This document shows, in pieces, positions 11,021-20,541 of a stretch of DNA of 64,000 bases (the stretch's first letter is position 1; every line of letters begins with the position of its first letter). The translations under genes were made by a program, and so were the position numbers. Origin of the DNA: Novosphingopyxis baekryungensis DSM 16222 (GTDB taxonomy: Bacteria; Pseudomonadota; Alphaproteobacteria; Sphingomonadales; Sphingomonadaceae); NCBI RefSeq assembly GCF_000420305.1, contig NZ_ATUR01000003.1, positions 1-64,000 of the forward strand, written 5' to 3'. Below the pieces are notes generated by a model that saw only the letters and a list, made by a program, of their open reading frames with translations, made no database searches and had not been told where the DNA came from.

Positions 11021-11440
11021 TCAATGGGCGTCCTTGGGCGTCTCCATGATCTCGGTCAGCATGCCGCCCATATCCTTCGGGTGCACGAAAAAGATGAGCG
11101 TGCCATGGGCGCCGATGCGCGGTTCGCCGAGCACGCGCTTGCCCGCCGCCTCGAACTCGGCCCTGGCGGCATGGATATCGGGCACCTCGAAGCAGACATG
11201 ATGCTGTCCGCCGAGCGGATTGGACTTCAGAAACCCGTGGATCGGGCTGTCTTCGCCGAGCGGCTCGATCAGTTCGATCTGGCAATTGGGCGCATCGACG
11301 AAGCAGACCTTGACGCCCTGCGTCGGCATGTCGAATGGCGCGCCGATGTTCGTAGCGCCCATCACATCGCGCCAATGGGCGATGCTATCTGCAATGGACG
11401 GCGTGGCGACACCGATATGATTGAGCGGGCCGAGCTGCAT
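11021..11440 (-). CDS. mce: Methylmalonyl-CoA epimerase
   Basis: Metal enzyme of the vicinal-oxygen-chelate fold that interconverts (S)- and (R)-methylmalonyl-CoA, the link between PccAB and the mutase. The 139-residue protein shows the two beta-alpha-beta modules: LNHIGVATPSIADSIAHWRD with the first metal-binding histidine, IELIEPLGEDSPI with a glutamate ligand, GGQHHVCFEVPDI with a second histidine, and the terminal LTEIME with the last glutamate. The start at 11440 follows AGGAGA. It stands in the middle of the propionyl-CoA cluster, which supports this name over glyoxalase or other VOC enzymes. Confidence 0.92.
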   Translation of the reverse strand: MQLGPLNHIGVATPSIADSIAHWRDVMGATNIGAPFDMPTQGVKVCFVDAPNCQIELIEPLGEDSPIHGFLKSNPLGGQHHVCFEVPDIHAARAEFEAAGKRVLGEPRIGAHGTLIFFVHPKDMGGMLTEIMETPKDAH

Positions 11441-11507
11441 CGAAATCTCCTAAACGATCATTCAGGCTGCTGCTCCTAGAACAAGCAAATGTCATTAGGC
11501 CAGCGCT

Positions 11508-12557
11508 TCATGTGCCGCGATCGGTAGCGGAGGTGGGGAAGACGAATGTCCAGCTGGTGCCGTCACCATCCGATTCATGGCTCAGTTCGCCACGCATCTG
11601 TCCGGCCAGCGCACGGACGATGCGGCTGCCGGAACCGGCACCATCACGCGCCGCGTTCATCCCCTTGCCATTGTCACGCACGCCCACTTCCAGCTTGTCA
11701 TGGCCATTGCGCAGCAATTTTATGTGGACGCGGCCCGGCTTGTCATCGGGGAAGGCATGTTTCAGCGCGTTGGTGATGAGTTCATTGACCATCAGGCTTA
11801 GCGGCGTGGCATCGTCCACATGCAGCGCAATTTCGGCCAGGTCGTTCTCGATCTGCACATTGGGCGGCATGATCGAGCTTTCCAGATAATGGCACAGCGA
11901 TCGGATCAAATCCGCCACCGGCACCATTTCGATCGCGCCCGCCCGGTCCAGAATTTCATGCACCGAAGCAATGGCCTGCACCCGGTGCTCCAGATCCTGC
12001 AGGGCGGTGCGCGCTTCGTCGCTTTGGCTGGTGTTGCGCCTTGTGCTGATCAGCGCGCTCAGCAGGCTCAGATTGTTTTTGACGCGGTGGATCAGTTCCG
12101 TGTGCATGCGCTCTTCGCTCACCAGCGCGCCCTGCAGGCGATTGGCCGTCTGCTGGCGTTCCGCCAGATCGCGGTTCAGATCGCGGATCAATTTGCGAAG
12201 CTGCGTGAACCCCTGATCGCAGTGGCGGTCGGCCACCAGCAACACCTGCGATTCCTGCGCGCCTTTTTCGCGGAAACCACGGCCGCGGAACTTCAGTTCC
12301 ATGCCGCGCATCGGCCCGCTTTTCAGCGTAAAATTGACCGGTGCCCAGATGCTGGTCTGGGCGATGCGGCGCAAGCGCTCACCACCCTGCCCGCCCTCGA
12401 AGAAATCGCTGATGCGGTTCTTGTCCGGAACAGCGCCAAGCGTCTCGATGGCGCGATCATTGACGAAGACAACCTGCCCCGAGCGATCGATCACGATCAC
12501 CTCCCCATCCAGGGAGTTGATGACCCGATTGCAAATGGGTTCGGAAAGCGGTTGCAC
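11508..12557 (-). CDS. Sensor histidine kinase (PAS plus HisKA_2/HWE-type)
   Basis: Cytosolic 349-residue kinase. Residues 1-110 form a PAS-like sensor (VINSLDGEVIVIDRSGQVVF, then FVNDRAIETLG), 115-150 a coiled linker, and 150-230 a HisKA_2 dimerisation domain with phospho-acceptor His157 in ELIHRVKNNLSLLSALI. The ATPase has the N-box MVNELITNALKHAF and GVRDNGKGM. This HWE/HisKA_2 group is widespread in alphaproteobacteria and includes kinases of the general stress response. Start codon is GTG at 12557, preceded by AGGAAAACAG; the gap to the upstream MetOD1-like gene is 8 bases. No response regulator lies in the window, so the kinase is an orphan whose input may come from its neighbour. Confidence 0.88.
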   Translation of the reverse strand: MQPLSEPICNRVINSLDGEVIVIDRSGQVVFVNDRAIETLGAVPDKNRISDFFEGGQGGERLRRIAQTSIWAPVNFTLKSGPMRGMELKFRGRGFREKGAQESQVLLVADRHCDQGFTQLRKLIRDLNRDLAERQQTANRLQGALVSEERMHTELIHRVKNNLSLLSALISTRRNTSQSDEARTALQDLEHRVQAIASVHEILDRAGAIEMVPVADLIRSLCHYLESSIMPPNVQIENDLAEIALHVDDATPLSLMVNELITNALKHAFPDDKPGRVHIKLLRNGHDKLEVGVRDNGKGMNAARDGAGSGSRIVRALAGQMRGELSHESDGDGTSWTFVFPTSATDRGT

Positions 12558-12565
12558 CTGTTTTC

Positions 12566-13090
12566 CTAAATTAGCGGCTGATCGATTTTAAAGAACTCAT
12601 GGCTGTCATCATCATCGTCATCATCAGCTTTCAGATTGATGGCGATGCGGCATTGGCCATCCCCTCTGGCGATGGTTTCCTGCAGAACTACGCGCGCATA
12701 GCCGAGCTGATTGGCGGCAATCCGCCCGAATACGTTGGAGGTCATCTGGCATAGCGCCGGCTGCCCGTCGGCGAGCTGGCCGAAAGGGCATTCGCTGTTG
12801 CCGAGCAGAATCTGCTCATCGCTAATCGAAATAATGTGGAACGCGCCGCCGATCCGACGCTTCAGGTCAACCAGCAATTCGGCGATCTGTTGCGGATCGA
12901 AGGAATCGCGGCCTGCCGATTTGCTATATTCGGCCTCTATCCACTCGCCGATCTCGCTTCCGACCACGGCCACATAACCTGCCGCCTCGTCAGCTCCCAC
13001 TGTCGCTTCCAGCGATGCCGCGAAAGACCGGATCATCTTGCGAAAGAACAGATCGCGGTCAAGAGGAACGTCCAGCTCCTGCATGCCCAT
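12566..13090 (-). CDS. MetOD1-like (methanogen output domain 1) protein
   Basis: A 174-residue protein that resembles the MetOD1 domain: helical N-terminus (RDLFFRKMIRSFAASLE), EAAGYVAVVGSEIGEWIEAEY, then the ECPFGQ motif, ALCQMTSNVFGRIAA and GDGQCRIAINLK. Three conserved cysteines (in CPFG, LCQM and QCRI) are spaced as in related V4R/MetOD1 proteins and could hold a metal or ligand. The C-terminus has a run of seven aspartates. The start at 13090 is chosen for AAGGG 5-6 bases upstream. It is almost certainly co-transcribed with the histidine kinase 8 bases downstream, which suggests that it senses a ligand or redox state for that kinase. The exact ligand is unknown. Confidence 0.65.
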   Translation of the reverse strand: MGMQELDVPLDRDLFFRKMIRSFAASLEATVGADEAAGYVAVVGSEIGEWIEAEYSKSAGRDSFDPQQIAELLVDLKRRIGGAFHIISISDEQILLGNSECPFGQLADGQPALCQMTSNVFGRIAANQLGYARVVLQETIARGDGQCRIAINLKADDDDDDDSHEFFKIDQPLI

Positions 13091-13255
13091 GATAACCCTT
13101 CCCTTTTTGCCCGCTTTCATTTGCCTGACTAGCGGCAAAAGCGGTTCAAGGGAAGGTGTCGATCAATCTGCACTACAGTCGGGCGCTATTCAGGCGCTTC
13201 AATCTGCACATAAAGCTCGGTCGCAGGCCGGGCCTTGCGCGAACTGCTTGTGCCG

Positions 13256-14782
13256 TCACAGCGGAATATTGTCGTGCTTCTTCCAGGGATTTTCGAGCTG
13301 CTTGCTGCGCAGCTTGCGCAGGCCCAGCGCGATGCGTAGGCGGGTGGAATGCGGCATGATGACCTCGTCGATGAACCCCTTGCTGGCGGCGACGAAGGGG
13401 TTGGCGAAGCGGTCTTCATATTCCTTGGTCCGCTCGGCGATTTCTTCCTCGCTTTTGTTGCGGAAAATGATCTCGACCGCGCCCTTGGCGCCCATCACGG
13501 CGATTTCGGCGGTGGGCCAGGCATAATTCAAATCGCCGCGCAGATGCTTGGAGCTCATCACGTCATAGGCGCCGCCATAGGCCTTGCGCGTAATGACGGT
13601 GATCTTCGGCACGGTGGCCTCGGCATAGGCGAACAGCAATTTCGCGCCATGTTTGATGATGCCGTTATGCTCCTGCGCGGTGCCGGGCAGGAAGCCGGGC
13701 ACATCGACAAAGGTCAGGATCGGGATGCTGAAGGCATCGCAATAGCGCACGAACCGCGCCGCCTTCTTGGCGCTGTTGATATCCAGCACCCCGGCCAGCA
13801 CCATTGGCTGATTGGCGACCACGCCCACGGTGCGCCCTTCCACCCGGCCGAAGCCGCAGATGATGTTGCCCGCATGGGCCGGCTGCACCTCGAAGAAATC
13901 GCCCTCGTCCAGCGTCTTCTCGATCACCTCATGCATATCATAGGGCTGGTTGGCATTGGCCGGGATGATCTGGTCCAGGCTCGGCTCGGTCCGGTCGAAC
14001 GGATCGGCCGTGGGGCGTTCGGGCACCTCCTCGCGGTTCGACAGCGGCATGAAATCGATGAAGTCGCGCGCGGTCAGCAGCGCCTCGATATCATTCTCGA
14101 ACGCCAGATCGGCGACCGAGGACTTGGTCGTGTGCGTCACCGCGCCGCCCAGTTCCTCCTGCGTCACCACCTCGTTCGTCACCGTCTTGACCACATCCGG
14201 GCCGGTCACGAACATGTAGCTGCTATCCTTCACCATGAAGATGAAATCGGTCATCGCGGGGCTGTACACCGCGCCGCCCGCACAGGGGCCCATGATCAGG
14301 CTGAGTTGCGGCACCACACCGCTGGCCAGCACGTTGCGCTGGAACACCTCGGCATAGCCGCCAAGGCTGGCCACGCCTTCCTGAATACGCGCACCGCCGC
14401 TGTCGTTCAGCCCGATCACGGGGGCGCCGATCTTCAGCGCCATATCCATCACCTTGCAGATCTTTTCCGCATGCCGCTCCGACAGCGAGCCGCCAAACAC
14501 GGTGAAATCCTGGCTGAACACGAACACCAGCCGGCCGTTGACGGTGCCCGATCCGGTGACCACGCCGTCGCCTGGAATATGCTGCTCGTCCATCCCGAAA
14601 TCGACGCAGTTATGCTCTACATAGCGGTCATATTCCTCGAAGCTGCCGGGATCGAGCAGCACGTCCAGCCGCTCGCGCGCGGTCAGCTTGCCCTTGCCAT
14701 GCTGGGCATCGATCCGCTTCTGTCCGCCGCCCAGTTCGGCCTGCGCGCGCTTTTCCTTAAGCTGATCGAGAATATGCTGCAT
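13256..14782 (-). CDS. pccB: Propionyl-CoA carboxylase beta subunit (carboxyltransferase)
   Basis: Carboxyltransferase half of propionyl-CoA carboxylase. It moves the carboxyl group from biotin on PccA to propionyl-CoA. The 508-residue protein has the two crotonase-like domains of acyl-CoA carboxylase beta chains: [20 protein letters not shown] near the start, [20 protein letters not shown] and [16 protein letters not shown] in the first domain (oxyanion glycines), and [18 protein letters not shown] plus [16 protein letters not shown] in the second. The residue after YSPA (MTDF) and the overall length fit PccB rather than AccD. It is the first gene of the propionate cluster and is separated from pccA by about 8 kb, as often seen in alphaproteobacteria. 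Confidence 0.95.
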   Translation of the reverse strand: MQHILDQLKEKRAQAELGGGQKRIDAQHGKGKLTARERLDVLLDPGSFEEYDRYVEHNCVDFGMDEQHIPGDGVVTGSGTVNGRLVFVFSQDFTVFGGSLSERHAEKICKVMDMALKIGAPVIGLNDSGGARIQEGVASLGGYAEVFQRNVLASGVVPQLSLIMGPCAGGAVYSPAMTDFIFMVKDSSYMFVTGPDVVKTVTNEVVTQEELGGAVTHTTKSSVADLAFENDIEALLTARDFIDFMPLSNREEVPERPTADPFDRTEPSLDQIIPANANQPYDMHEVIEKTLDEGDFFEVQPAHAGNIICGFGRVEGRTVGVVANQPMVLAGVLDINSAKKAARFVRYCDAFSIPILTFVDVPGFLPGTAQEHNGIIKHGAKLLFAYAEATVPKITVITRKAYGGAYDVMSSKHLRGDLNYAWPTAEIAVMGAKGAVEIIFRNKSEEEIAERTKEYEDRFANPFVAASKGFIDEVIMPHSTRLRIALGLRKLRSKQLENPWKKHDNIPL

Positions 14783-14861
14783 GATCGGTTCCGTTCTGTC
14801 GATTATCGGCTCCGGTCATTCCAGAGCCCGGCGCCTTTGGCAACCGGCGGCGCGATATCCC

Positions 14862-16211
14862 TTATTTCATCAACACCAGCTCTTCGGCCATGCTGGGATG
14901 CAGCGCCACGGTATCGTCGAACGCCTGCTTCGTCAGCCCGGCCTTCACCGCGATGGCCGCCGCCTGCAGGATTTCCGGCGCTTCCGGTCCGATCATGTGC
15001 AGGCCGACGATCTGCCCGGTCTCGCCATTGCAGATCATCTTGTAGAGGCCGCGCTCATTGCGGTTCGCCAGAACATTCTTCATCGCGCGAAAATCGGAGG
15101 TGTAGATCTTCACAGATCCCAACGTCTCCTTTGCCTGACTTTCGGTCATGCCGACCCCGGCCATGGGCGGATGGCTGAACACCGCGCTCGGCACATTCTC
15201 ATAATCCACCTGATGCGGATTGTCGCCGAACATGGTGTCGGCAAAGGCCTGCCCTTCGCGGATGGCCACCGGCGTCAGCTGCATGCGGTTGGTCACATCG
15301 CCCACGGCATAGATGCTGTCGACATTGGTCTTGGACCACTGGTCGACGATCACCGCCCCCTTGTCGTCCAACTTCACGCCGGCATGTTCGAGGCCCAGCC
15401 CCTTGGTCAGGGGCACGCGCCCGGTGGCGAACATCACGCAGTCCACCTCGATATCCTCATGATTGCTGACCGATACCTTGAGGCACCCTGCGCTGGTCTT
15501 TTCAATCCCTTTAAACTCGGCATGAAATTTGTAATCGATGCCCTTCATCATGGAAATCTGCAGCAGGCGGTCACGGATCTGGTGATCATATTGGCGCAGG
15601 ATCACGTCACTGCGATTGATCAGGGTCACCTTGGACCCCAGCTCGTTGAAGATGCCGGCAAATTCATTGGCGATATAGCCCGCACCCGCAATCAGGATAC
15701 GCCCCGGCACATCGTCCAGATGAAATGCCTCATTGCTGGTGATGCCCAGCTCATGCCCCGGGCAGTCCGGCACATGCGGCGTGGCGCCGGTCGCGATCAG
15801 GATGGTCTTTGCGGTCACCGTCCTGCCGCTGGCCAGCCGGATCTCATGGGGGCCGACCACCTCGGCGCGCTCGTCGAAGATTTCCGCCCCGTGATTGGTC
15901 AGGGTCTCGCGATACACGCCGTTGATGCGGTCCACTTCCTCGAACACATTGTCCCGCAACGTGGACCAGCTGAAATTGCAATTGTCTGGCACATCCCAGC
16001 CAAAGCGCTGCGCGTCCTTCAGATCTTCTGCAAAATGCGCGCCATAGACGAGCAGCTTCTTGGGCACGCAGCCGCGGATGACGCAGGTGCCGCCCACCCG
16101 GTGCTCCTCGGCCACCGCCACCCTGGCGCCGTGACTGGCCGACACGCGGCTCGCGCGCACCCCGCCCGAACCGGCACCGATGGTGAAGAGGTCGTAGTCA
16201 TATTCGGCCAT
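14862..16211 (-). CDS. gor: Glutathione-disulfide reductase
   Basis: FAD- and NADPH-dependent enzyme that keeps glutathione reduced. The 449-residue protein has the FAD dinucleotide fold (TIGAGSGGVRASR), the redox-active pair in GGTCVIRGCVPKK (Cys43 and Cys48), the second nucleotide fold GAGYIANEFAGIF, the FAD site IYAVGDVTNRMQLTPVA and the catalytic C-terminal ALHPSMAEE with His438. NADPH preference is suggested by a basic residue in the loop after the second fold (LINRSDVILRQYD), as usual for Gor. It lies alone between pccB and pgi, in the same direction as both. Confidence 0.95.
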   Translation of the reverse strand: MAEYDYDLFTIGAGSGGVRASRVSASHGARVAVAEEHRVGGTCVIRGCVPKKLLVYGAHFAEDLKDAQRFGWDVPDNCNFSWSTLRDNVFEEVDRINGVYRETLTNHGAEIFDERAEVVGPHEIRLASGRTVTAKTILIATGATPHVPDCPGHELGITSNEAFHLDDVPGRILIAGAGYIANEFAGIFNELGSKVTLINRSDVILRQYDHQIRDRLLQISMMKGIDYKFHAEFKGIEKTSAGCLKVSVSNHEDIEVDCVMFATGRVPLTKGLGLEHAGVKLDDKGAVIVDQWSKTNVDSIYAVGDVTNRMQLTPVAIREGQAFADTMFGDNPHQVDYENVPSAVFSHPPMAGVGMTESQAKETLGSVKIYTSDFRAMKNVLANRNERGLYKMICNGETGQIVGLHMIGPEAPEILQAAAIAVKAGLTKQAFDDTVALHPSMAEELVLMK

Positions 16212-16357
16212 GAAATCGGGCTTTCCGTGAATTGAATGTCGAAGCTAATCTAATGTCTCGCCGCGCCGCCGAAAGCCGCAATCTCGGCTAGCATGGCGCC
16301 AAACGAGAAATCAGCCTTCTCCGCGGGGGATGATTGCCGGCGTCTTGGGTTGCCGCA

Positions 16358-17866
16358 CTACTGCGCGGGATCGCCCAGCGCCGCTTCCATCAGCGCCTTG
16401 GTCGAGGCATCGAAATCGTCCATGCCGCCTTCCTCGATCGCGCGGGCCATGTCCTTGCCCAGCTCCACGCCGAACTGGTCGAACGGATTGATGCCCAGCA
16501 GCACCGCGTTTACAAAGGTGCGGTGCTCGTAGAAGGCAATCAGCGCGCCCAGGATGGCGGGCGTCACATCGTCGATCAGCAGCGTGGTGGACGGGCGATC
16601 TCCGGCATAGCTGCGCGCGGGATCATCGGTCTGCTTGCCCGCCATCAGCGCCGCGCCCTGGGCAAAGCAGTTTGCCAGCAGCGCCTCATGATGGGCATCG
16701 TCGAGATCGTGACCCGGCTCCCTGGCGGCAATGAATTCCACCGGCACCAGCACCGTGCCCTGATGGAGCAGCTGGAACACGGCATGCTGCCCATCGGTGC
16801 CGACCCCGCCCCAGGTGATCGGCGAGGTGGGATAATCCACCGCCTCGCCCTCGGCAGTCACGGACTTGCCGTTCGATTCCATTTCCAGCTGCTGCAGATA
16901 ACTTGGCAGCAGGCGCAGCCGTTCGTCATAGGCGAACACCGCGCGGGTCTGTGCGCTGCGCGCTTGCGTATAATATAGATCGGCAAAGGCGGCCATGACC
17001 GGGGCGTTCGCGCGCCAGTCGGCATGGGCGAAATGGCGGTCCATCGCGCCCGCCCCTTCCAGCATCTCCTCATAGCCCGCCCAGCCAAGGCCGAGCGCGG
17101 CGGGGAAACCGATGGAGCTCCACAGCGAATAGCGCCCGCCAACGCTTTCGGAAAATGGCAGGATACGCGTTTCGTCCACGCCCCATTCCACCGCCTTGTC
17201 CGGATTGGCGGTCAGCGCGATCACCCGGCCATGCGGATCGTCCACGCCGCCCGCGCGCATCCACTGCATCGCGCTTTCCAGATTGAGCAGCGTTTCGGCG
17301 GTAGTGAATGTCTTGGAAGCGGCGGCCAGCAACGTGGTCCGGGGATCGATGCCCTTGATGGCCTCGGCCATCGCAGCGCCATCGACATTGGACACCACGC
17401 GCACCTCGATACCGCCGGTATTGCGGCCCAGCGCATCCATCAACAGCTTGGGGCCAAGCGCCGATCCGCCGATGCCGATATGGATCAGCGTCTCGATCTT
17501 GCCGAACGCCCCGGCCTCGATCACCTCGACCAGCGCGCGCATCCGGGCATGGAACTGGCGGGCCAGCTCCACCGCTTCGGGCGATCCGGTGCCGCGCTCT
17601 GCCGTATGCTCCGCCGCGCGGCCTTCTGTGGGGTTGATCACCTCACCGCCGAGCAGCTTCTGCCGCTGGCCGGCCAGATCCATCGCCCCGGCCTGCTGCA
17701 CGAACCCGTCGATCAGGGTATCGTCCAGATGCGTCTTGGACAGATCGAACCGGATGCCCGCCTGCTCGATGGTCAGGGCGGCCACGCGCGCCTTGGCATC
17801 GTCTGCGAAAAGCTGTTGCAAGGTCGGACGCGCCTGCGCCTTCAGAAACTGCCAATTGCCGCGCAT
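16358..17866 (-). CDS. pgi: Glucose-6-phosphate isomerase
   Basis: Interconverts glucose 6-phosphate and fructose 6-phosphate. The 502-residue protein has the phosphate-binding and signature segments HIGIGGSALGPKLLMDA, SKTFTTAETLLN, VGGRYSLWSSIGFPA and WGGVGTDGQHAVFQLLHQG, with the catalytic glutamate in the ALLSLIEH-equivalent region (VFAYDERLRLLPSYLQQLEM) and the catalytic histidine in TDGQHAVF. Start chosen at 17866, where AGAGGGGCGGTA precedes the ATG; an upstream TTG at 17881 gives five more residues. In sphingomonads Pgi may serve both the Entner-Doudoroff cycle and polysaccharide precursor formation, which is family knowledge and not visible here. Confidence 0.95.
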   Translation of the reverse strand: MRGNWQFLKAQARPTLQQLFADDAKARVAALTIEQAGIRFDLSKTHLDDTLIDGFVQQAGAMDLAGQRQKLLGGEVINPTEGRAAEHTAERGTGSPEAVELARQFHARMRALVEVIEAGAFGKIETLIHIGIGGSALGPKLLMDALGRNTGGIEVRVVSNVDGAAMAEAIKGIDPRTTLLAAASKTFTTAETLLNLESAMQWMRAGGVDDPHGRVIALTANPDKAVEWGVDETRILPFSESVGGRYSLWSSIGFPAALGLGWAGYEEMLEGAGAMDRHFAHADWRANAPVMAAFADLYYTQARSAQTRAVFAYDERLRLLPSYLQQLEMESNGKSVTAEGEAVDYPTSPITWGGVGTDGQHAVFQLLHQGTVLVPVEFIAAREPGHDLDDAHHEALLANCFAQGAALMAGKQTDDPARSYAGDRPSTTLLIDDVTPAILGALIAFYEHRTFVNAVLLGINPFDQFGVELGKDMARAIEEGGMDDFDASTKALMEAALGDPAQ

Positions 17867-17963
17867 TACCGCCCCTCTCAAGATGCCGTCGTGAAGGCTG
17901 GCCTTTAGCCGGTCACCGGCCTATGTGACCAGTCTTGTCGCTCAATATTTTCCGGCCTTACCC

Positions 17964-18863
17964 ATGATCAACAGCGCGCGGGACGATGACACCGCCGATC
18001 CGCGCGGCGCCCCGTCGTCCGCATTGCCCCATCAGGACAAGACGTCACCGCGGTCGGAATGGATCGATCTTGGCCTGTATCTGCTCAAGGTGCTGCTGAT
18101 CATCCTGGCGATCCGCAGCTTCATCGTCGCACCGTTCAACATTCCGTCCGAATCCATGCACCCGCGCCTGCTGGTCGGCGATTATCTGCTGGTGGCCAAA
18201 TGGCCCTATGGCTATTCGCGCTACAGCCTGCCGGGCGACGTGCCGCTATTGCCCGAACGCATCTTCCCCCATCAGCCGGACCGGGGCGATGTGGTGGTGT
18301 TCAAAGCCCCGCCGGACGACCATACCGATTATATCAAGCGCGTCATCGGCCTGCCGGGTGACACCGTGCGCATGCAAAGCGGCGTGCTGTTCCTGAACGG
18401 CAAGGCCGTGCCCAAACAGCGGATCGCCGATCTTGTGCTGCCCGTCACCCCCAATATGATGGCCGCAGCGGCGCAGGCCGGATCGCCTTATCCCTGCTAT
18501 TCCCCGCAATTCGACGAGGTGATCGATGGCCAGGATTTTTGCCGCTATCCGCGCTACCGTGAGACCTTGCCGTCGGGCAAAAGCTATGAAATTCTCGATC
18601 TGGTGCAAGGCAGCATGGGCGATGACACGATGACCTTTACCGTGCCGGAAGGCTCGCTGTTTCTGATGGGCGACAATCGCGATCGCAGCGCGGACAGCCG
18701 CTTCCCCGCGGAAGTCGGCGGCGCGATCGGCATTGTGCCGCAGGACAATCTGATCGGGCAGGCGCTGGTGACCATCTTCTCCACCGACGGATCGGCCGAA
18801 TGGCTGAAGCCCTGGACCTGGGTCAGTGCCGCGCGTGGCGAACGGATCGGACAGGGTTTTTGA
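17964..18863 (+). CDS. lepB: Signal peptidase I
   Basis: Inner-membrane serine protease that removes Sec/Tat signal peptides. The protein has a cytoplasmic N-tail, one membrane segment (LGLYLLKVLLIILAIRSFIV), then box B FNIPSESMHPRLL with nucleophile Ser64, box D DYIKRVIGLPGD with general base Lys125 and box E GDNRDRSADSR (numbering from the ATG at 17964). A GTG at 17925 in the same frame would add 13 residues and neither start has a strong ribosome site. An insert with two cysteines (YPCYS, DFCRYP) lies between boxes D and E. It is the first gene of the lepB-rnc-era unit, overlapping rnc by TTGA. Confidence 0.94.
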   Translation: MINSARDDDTADPRGAPSSALPHQDKTSPRSEWIDLGLYLLKVLLIILAIRSFIVAPFNIPSESMHPRLLVGDYLLVAKWPYGYSRYSLPGDVPLLPERIFPHQPDRGDVVVFKAPPDDHTDYIKRVIGLPGDTVRMQSGVLFLNGKAVPKQRIADLVLPVTPNMMAAAAQAGSPYPCYSPQFDEVIDGQDFCRYPRYRETLPSGKSYEILDLVQGSMGDDTMTFTVPEGSLFLMGDNRDRSADSRFPAEVGGAIGIVPQDNLIGQALVTIFSTDGSAEWLKPWTWVSAARGERIGQGF

Positions 18864-19522
18864 AACCGCTTCCCGCCTGGCTCGCCTCCATCGGCATTGC
18901 CCATGTCGGCAATCTGCCGCTCTATGAGCGCGCGATGACCCATGGCAGCACGGGCAAGCCGGATTATCAGCGGCTGGAATTTCTCGGCGACCGCGTGCTC
19001 GGCCTGGCCGTCGCCGACATGCTCTATACCAGCTACCCGGACGAGCCGGAGGGCAAGCTCTCGCACCGGCTGAATGCGCTGGTATCGGGCGCGACCTGCG
19101 CCGATGTGGCGCGCGATCTGGGCGCAGGCCCTTTGATTGCGCTCGGCAAACAGGCGCGCAGCGACGGCGCGGCCGAGAGCGACAATGTGCTGGGCGACGT
19201 GATGGAATCGATCATCGGCGCGCTGTTTCTCGATCAGGGCATCGCGACCGCCCGCAGCTTTGTGGAAAGCCACTGGCGGGAGCGGATTGCATCGGCGGGG
19301 CAGGCCCCGCGCCATCCCAAATCGCTGCTGCAGGAATGGGCCGCCAGCACGGGCAAGCGCCCGCCGGTCTATGAAACCCTGTCCAAGACCGGCCCGGCCC
19401 ATTCACGCACGTTCGAGGTGCAGGTGAGCGTCAAGGGCCTGGAGCCCGTCACCGCCACCGCGCCAAGCAAGCAGGAGGCCGAAACCCGTGCCGCCAAATC
19501 CTTTCTGGAGAAATATATATGA
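18860..19522 (+). CDS. rnc: Ribonuclease III
   Basis: Double-strand-specific endonuclease that processes rRNA precursors and structured mRNAs. The 220-residue protein has the catalytic domain signature RLEFLGDRVLGLAVAD with the metal-binding acids, DVMESIIGALFLDQG as the second acid cluster, and a C-terminal dsRNA-binding domain (PKSLLQEWAASTGKRPPVYE to KQEAETRAAKSFLE). The start is TTG at 18860, overlapping the lepB stop (TTGA) and reading MKPLPAWLASIG; the ATG at 18800 lies inside lepB and would add 20 unrelated residues. Overlap with era is ATGA. The lepB-rnc-era order is a classical operon. Confidence 0.93.
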   Translation: MKPLPAWLASIGIAHVGNLPLYERAMTHGSTGKPDYQRLEFLGDRVLGLAVADMLYTSYPDEPEGKLSHRLNALVSGATCADVARDLGAGPLIALGKQARSDGAAESDNVLGDVMESIIGALFLDQGIATARSFVESHWRERIASAGQAPRHPKSLLQEWAASTGKRPPVYETLSKTGPAHSRTFEVQVSVKGLEPVTATAPSKQEAETRAAKSFLEKYI

Positions 19523-20472
19523 GCAGCGACCCGGCCATGGACGGCACGTCCGCTGAAACATCCGGCGACGGATCGGCAACAGGCCAGCGCTGCGGCGTCG
19601 CGGCGCTGATCGGTGCGCCCAATGCCGGCAAATCCACGCTCACCAACGCGCTGGTCGGGCAGAAGGTGGCCATCACCAGCGCCAAGCCGCAAACCTCGCG
19701 CACGCGGCTGATCGGCGTGGCGCTAGAGGGCGACGCGCAGATGCTGCTGGTCGATACGCCCGGCATTTTCACGCCCCACCGCCGCCTCGACCGCGCGATG
19801 GTCAGCGCCGCCTGGGAGGGCGCGAGCGATGCCGATATCCTGCTGTTCGTGGTAGACTCCAAGGCCGGCGCCGGCCCAAAGCTCGATCCGCTGATCGAGA
19901 GCATCAATCAGCGCCCCGGCCGCAAATGGCTGGTGATGAACAAGGTGGATATCGCGGCCAAGGACAAGCTGCTGGTGCTCGCCGAGAAGCTGAACGGCGC
20001 GGTGACGTTCGAGCATACATGGTTCGTCAGTGCGGAAACCGGCGATGGCCTGCCCGAACTGAAGACCGCGCTGGCCGATGCCATGCCCGAAAGCCCCTGG
20101 CATTTCCCCGAAGATCAGGTGTCCGACGTGTCGCAGCGCCTGCTCGCCACGGAAATCACGCGCGAGCAGATCTATCGCCAGCTCCATGCCGAGCTGCCCT
20201 ATGCCAGCGCCGTGGACAGCGAACAATATCTGGAACGGCCCGATGGCTCACTGGAGATCCACCAGCAGATCCTTGTCGCGCGCGACAGCCAGAAGGCGAT
20301 CATGCTGGGCAAGAAGGGCGCGCGGATCAAGGCAATCGGCGAGGCGTCGCGCGCCGAGCTGTCCAAGCTGCTCGGCGTGCCGGTGCACCTGTATCTGCAC
20401 GTCAAGGTGAAGGCGAACTGGGACGACAGCCGCGAACAGTTCGAGAATATCGGGCTCGACTGGGTGGATTAA
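19519..20472 (+). CDS. era: GTPase Era
   Basis: GTPase that binds the 3' end of 16S rRNA during 30S assembly. The 317-residue protein has G1 GAPNAGKST, G2/G3 region QTSRTRLIGVALE and DTPGIF, G4 NKVD and the KH domain at the C-terminus with GKKGARIKAIGEASR as its GxxG core. A leader of about 20 residues rich in Ser, Thr and Gly precedes the GTPase domain and is probably not needed. It overlaps rnc by ATGA. recO often follows in relatives, but here the gene ends at a convergent junction with topA. Confidence 0.96.
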   Translation: MSSDPAMDGTSAETSGDGSATGQRCGVAALIGAPNAGKSTLTNALVGQKVAITSAKPQTSRTRLIGVALEGDAQMLLVDTPGIFTPHRRLDRAMVSAAWEGASDADILLFVVDSKAGAGPKLDPLIESINQRPGRKWLVMNKVDIAAKDKLLVLAEKLNGAVTFEHTWFVSAETGDGLPELKTALADAMPESPWHFPEDQVSDVSQRLLATEITREQIYRQLHAELPYASAVDSEQYLERPDGSLEIHQQILVARDSQKAIMLGKKGARIKAIGEASRAELSKLLGVPVHLYLHVKVKANWDDSREQFENIGLDWVD

Positions 20473-20473
20473 G

Positions 20474-20539
20474 CCGGCGGCCCCGACCAGGCGCAAGGCC
20501 GCCGGGGCGCAGAAACGGCGCTGCTGGTCGGCAGCGCCG
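20474..20539. terminator. Two hairpins between convergent era and topA
   Basis: CCGGCGGCC (20474-20482) pairs with GGCCGCCGG (20497-20505), and CGGCGCTG (20516-20523) pairs with CAGCGCCG (20532-20539). Both are strong stems in the 69-base gap between the ends of era and topA. There is no T-run, so they are better called termination or mRNA-protection structures than proven intrinsic terminators. Confidence 0.45.
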
Positions 20540-20541
20540 GG

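Noticed and set aside
13349-15178. Antisense frame of 609 codons over pccB
   Set aside because: Runs against a clear carboxyltransferase gene and shows only shadow composition.
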